The translations under genes and the position numbers were made by a program. Shown here piece after piece: positions 4,493 to 5,619 of a stretch of DNA of 5,619 nt; the first letter of the stretch is position 1, and every line of letters begins with the position of its first letter. The notes under the pieces were generated by a model. The model was not told where the DNA came from. It did not search any database and saw only the letters and a list, made by a program, of their open reading frames with translations. The stretch spans positions 1 to 5,619 of the forward strand of contig WAOH01000061.1 in the NCBI GenBank assembly GCA_015521385.1, given 5' to 3'. Source of the stretch: Thermoproteota archaeon (GTDB lineage Archaea; Korarchaeota; Korarchaeia; Korarchaeales; Korarchaeaceae).

Positions 4493-5619
4493 GGCCCATC
4501 CTCCTCATCAAACGTCTCATCTTAGCGGGGGAGGACATGGACTCCATCATCCTCTTCACTTGGTTGTAGGATTTGAGGAGCCTCCTGACGTCCTTGGCGG
4601 TCACCCCGGAACCTCTAGCTATCCTTTCAACCCTGCTGCCCCTGATGAGAGAGGGTTCCCTCCTCTCCTCCGGGGTCATGGAGTTTATTATGGCCATCCA
4701 CCGATCCATCTCCTTCGGATCGAACTCCAAGTTGGAGAGCTTCCCACCCACACCCGGTATCATCTCCAAGAGCTTATCCAAGGGGCCTGCTTTCCTGAGC
4801 TGCTGCAGGTAATCCCTGAAGTCCTCCAAATCGAACTTGCCCTTGGAAATTCTCTCCAGGAGCTCCGACTCCTTGAAGGCCTCTTCCATCCTTCTAGCAA
4901 GCTCTACAACGTCTCCCCCTCCTAGGAGCCTCGAGACGAACCTGTCTGGATCGAACTTCTCCAAGTCTTCGAGCTTCTCACCAGTTCCTATGAAGTAGAT
5001 AGGAGCGCCGGCCGCGGCCACAGCCGAGAGGGCACCGCCTCCCTTGGCCGCTCCGTCCAGCTTGGTCACGACGACTCCTCCTATGGGGATGCTGTCCGCG
5101 AAGGCCTTCGCCTGGTTATAGGCGGCCTGTCCTATTGTACCATCCACCACCAGAAGGACCATGTCCGGGTTGACGGCCTCGTAATACTCCTTCAGCTCCT
5201 TCATTAGCCCTTCCTCATCCTTGTGCCTTCCTGCGGTGTCCACTATTACGACGTTGTATTTCTCCTTCCTGAATCTCTCCAGACCGTCCCTCATTATGCG
5301 GATCGGGTCCCCGTGATCCTCCCAGAATACAGGTACCTCGTTTCCAACCATCTGCTCGAGTTGGAGCTTAGAAGCCGGCCTTATCACATCGGATGACACG
5401 ATTGCCACCTTTCCGTACCTCTTAGAGAACCAGTGAGCGAGCTTCGCCACGGTGGTGGTCTTGCCCGATCCCTCTATGCCGACGACCAAGATCACATTGG
5501 TCCTCTTGCCGTCGATCTCTATCTCGGCTGGCCTCTTCCCCAGAAGGTTTGTGAGTTCCTCATAGAGTATCTTGACGGCCAGCTCCCTTCTGCTGAATCC
5601 GGGAGGGACATCTTCCTTG
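4482..5619 (-). CDS. srp54: Signal recognition particle 54 kDa GTPase SRP54 (Ffh), 5' end missing
   Basis: This is the GTPase subunit of the signal recognition particle. It binds signal sequences and 7S RNA and docks ribosomes at the membrane receptor FtsY. The frame stays open to the right edge, so 378 residues are visible and about 60-70 N-terminal ones are missing. The upstream part (5496-5618) encodes the end of the N domain (GFSRRELAVKILYEEL), so the GTG at 5495 is an internal valine and not the start. GTPase motifs in order: GIEGSGKTTT (5451-5480), DVIRPAS, DTAGRH (5223-5240), TKLD (5055-5066) followed by GAAKGGGALSA. The C-terminal M domain starts with KFDLEDF and has the RNA-binding signature SRVERIARGSG, and the tail is rich in methionine and arginine. 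FtsY is excluded by this M domain. G1 has Glu where most relatives have Gln (GLQGSGKTT). The last 11 bases overlap pus10, placing srp54 as its upstream operon partner. Confidence 0.97.
   Translation of the reverse strand, partial: KEDVPPGFSRRELAVKILYEELTNLLGKRPAEIEIDGKRTNVILVVGIEGSGKTTTVAKLAHWFSKRYGKVAIVSSDVIRPASKLQLEQMVGNEVPVFWEDHGDPIRIMRDGLERFRKEKYNVVIVDTAGRHKDEEGLMKELKEYYEAVNPDMVLLVVDGTIGQAAYNQAKAFADSIPIGGVVVTKLDGAAKGGGALSAVAAAGAPIYFIGTGEKLEDLEKFDPDRFVSRLLGGGDVVELARRMEEAFKESELLERISKGKFDLEDFRDYLQQLRKAGPLDKLLEMIPGVGGKLSNLEFDPKEMDRWMAIINSMTPEERREPSLIRGSRVERIARGSGVTAKDVRRLLKSYNQVKRMMESMSSPAKMRRLMRRMGLGA
4500..4506 (-). promoter_or_regulatory. Shine-Dalgarno site of pus10 inside srp54
   Basis: GAGGAGG on the minus strand lies seven bases before the TTG at 4492 and within the Arg-Arg codons near the srp54 C-terminus. 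The strength and spacing decide the TTG as the pus10 start. An out-of-frame ATG between them (4499-4497) belongs to the srp54 frame as Met. Confidence 0.75.

Noticed and set aside
4005..4925. Long plus-strand open frame of 306 codons opposite pus10 and srp54
   Set aside because: It lies antisense to two clearly recognised genes, has a low-complexity Ser/Pro/Leu/His-rich product with no family resemblance, and is explained by the rarity of codons that read as stops on the other strand.
5493..5495. GTG as the start of srp54
   Set aside because: The upstream frame remains open to the edge and encodes the end of the SRP54 N domain, so this valine is internal.
1..5619. CRISPR arrays, tRNA or rRNA genes, insertion sequences, toxin-antitoxin pair
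   Set aside because: No repeated spacers, tRNA-like folds, transposase motifs or terminal inverted repeats were seen. The PIN domain is part of a large ATPase and not a small VapC toxin.

Overview
The window is archaeal, and almost every base is coding. Evidence: a eukaryote-type ribosomal protein (L21e), an archaeal RNA polymerase subunit (Rpo4), Pus10, isopentenyl phosphate kinase and DUF655; a TATA-box promoter rather than -35/-10 elements; and heavy use of AGG/AGA, ATA and GAG codons typical of (hyper)thermophilic archaea. The lineage cannot be fixed from the sequence alone. A thermophilic member of the TACK group, for example Korarchaeota or Thermoproteota, is a guess.

Left part (1-1998): two genes diverge from a 51-base spacer. 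Leftward runs a PIN-domain/PilT-type ATPase of the COG1855 family, cut by the window edge before its expected C-terminal KH region. Rightward runs isopentenyl phosphate kinase, the last kinase of the archaeal alternative mevalonate route to lipid precursors. The spacer holds one good TATA box, spaced so that it could serve both genes with little or no 5' leader.

Right part (2002-5619): five genes lie on the minus strand in tight order: srp54 (partial, cut by the right edge), pus10, rpl21e, rpo4 and a DUF655 gene. Spacings are an 11-base overlap, an 18-base gap and two 4-base GTGA overlaps, which points to one operon with coupled translation. It combines protein targeting (SRP54), tRNA modification (Pus10), the large ribosomal subunit (L21e), transcription (Rpo4) and a putative nucleic-acid-binding protein (DUF655), a known archaeal information-processing neighbourhood. 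Start codons are mixed: TTG for pus10, ATG for rpl21e, GTG for rpo4 and DUF655.

The operon and the kinase gene converge with 3 bases between their stop codons, and both stops lie in one 11-base palindrome with no oligo-T tract nearby. No tRNA, rRNA, CRISPR array, mobile element or defence module is seen, and no wholly new system. The points of interest are small: the shared promoter, the convergent stop palindrome, an A/T-run palindrome at the end of pus10, the TTG start hidden in srp54, and residue changes in the PIN, kinase and SRP54 motifs.
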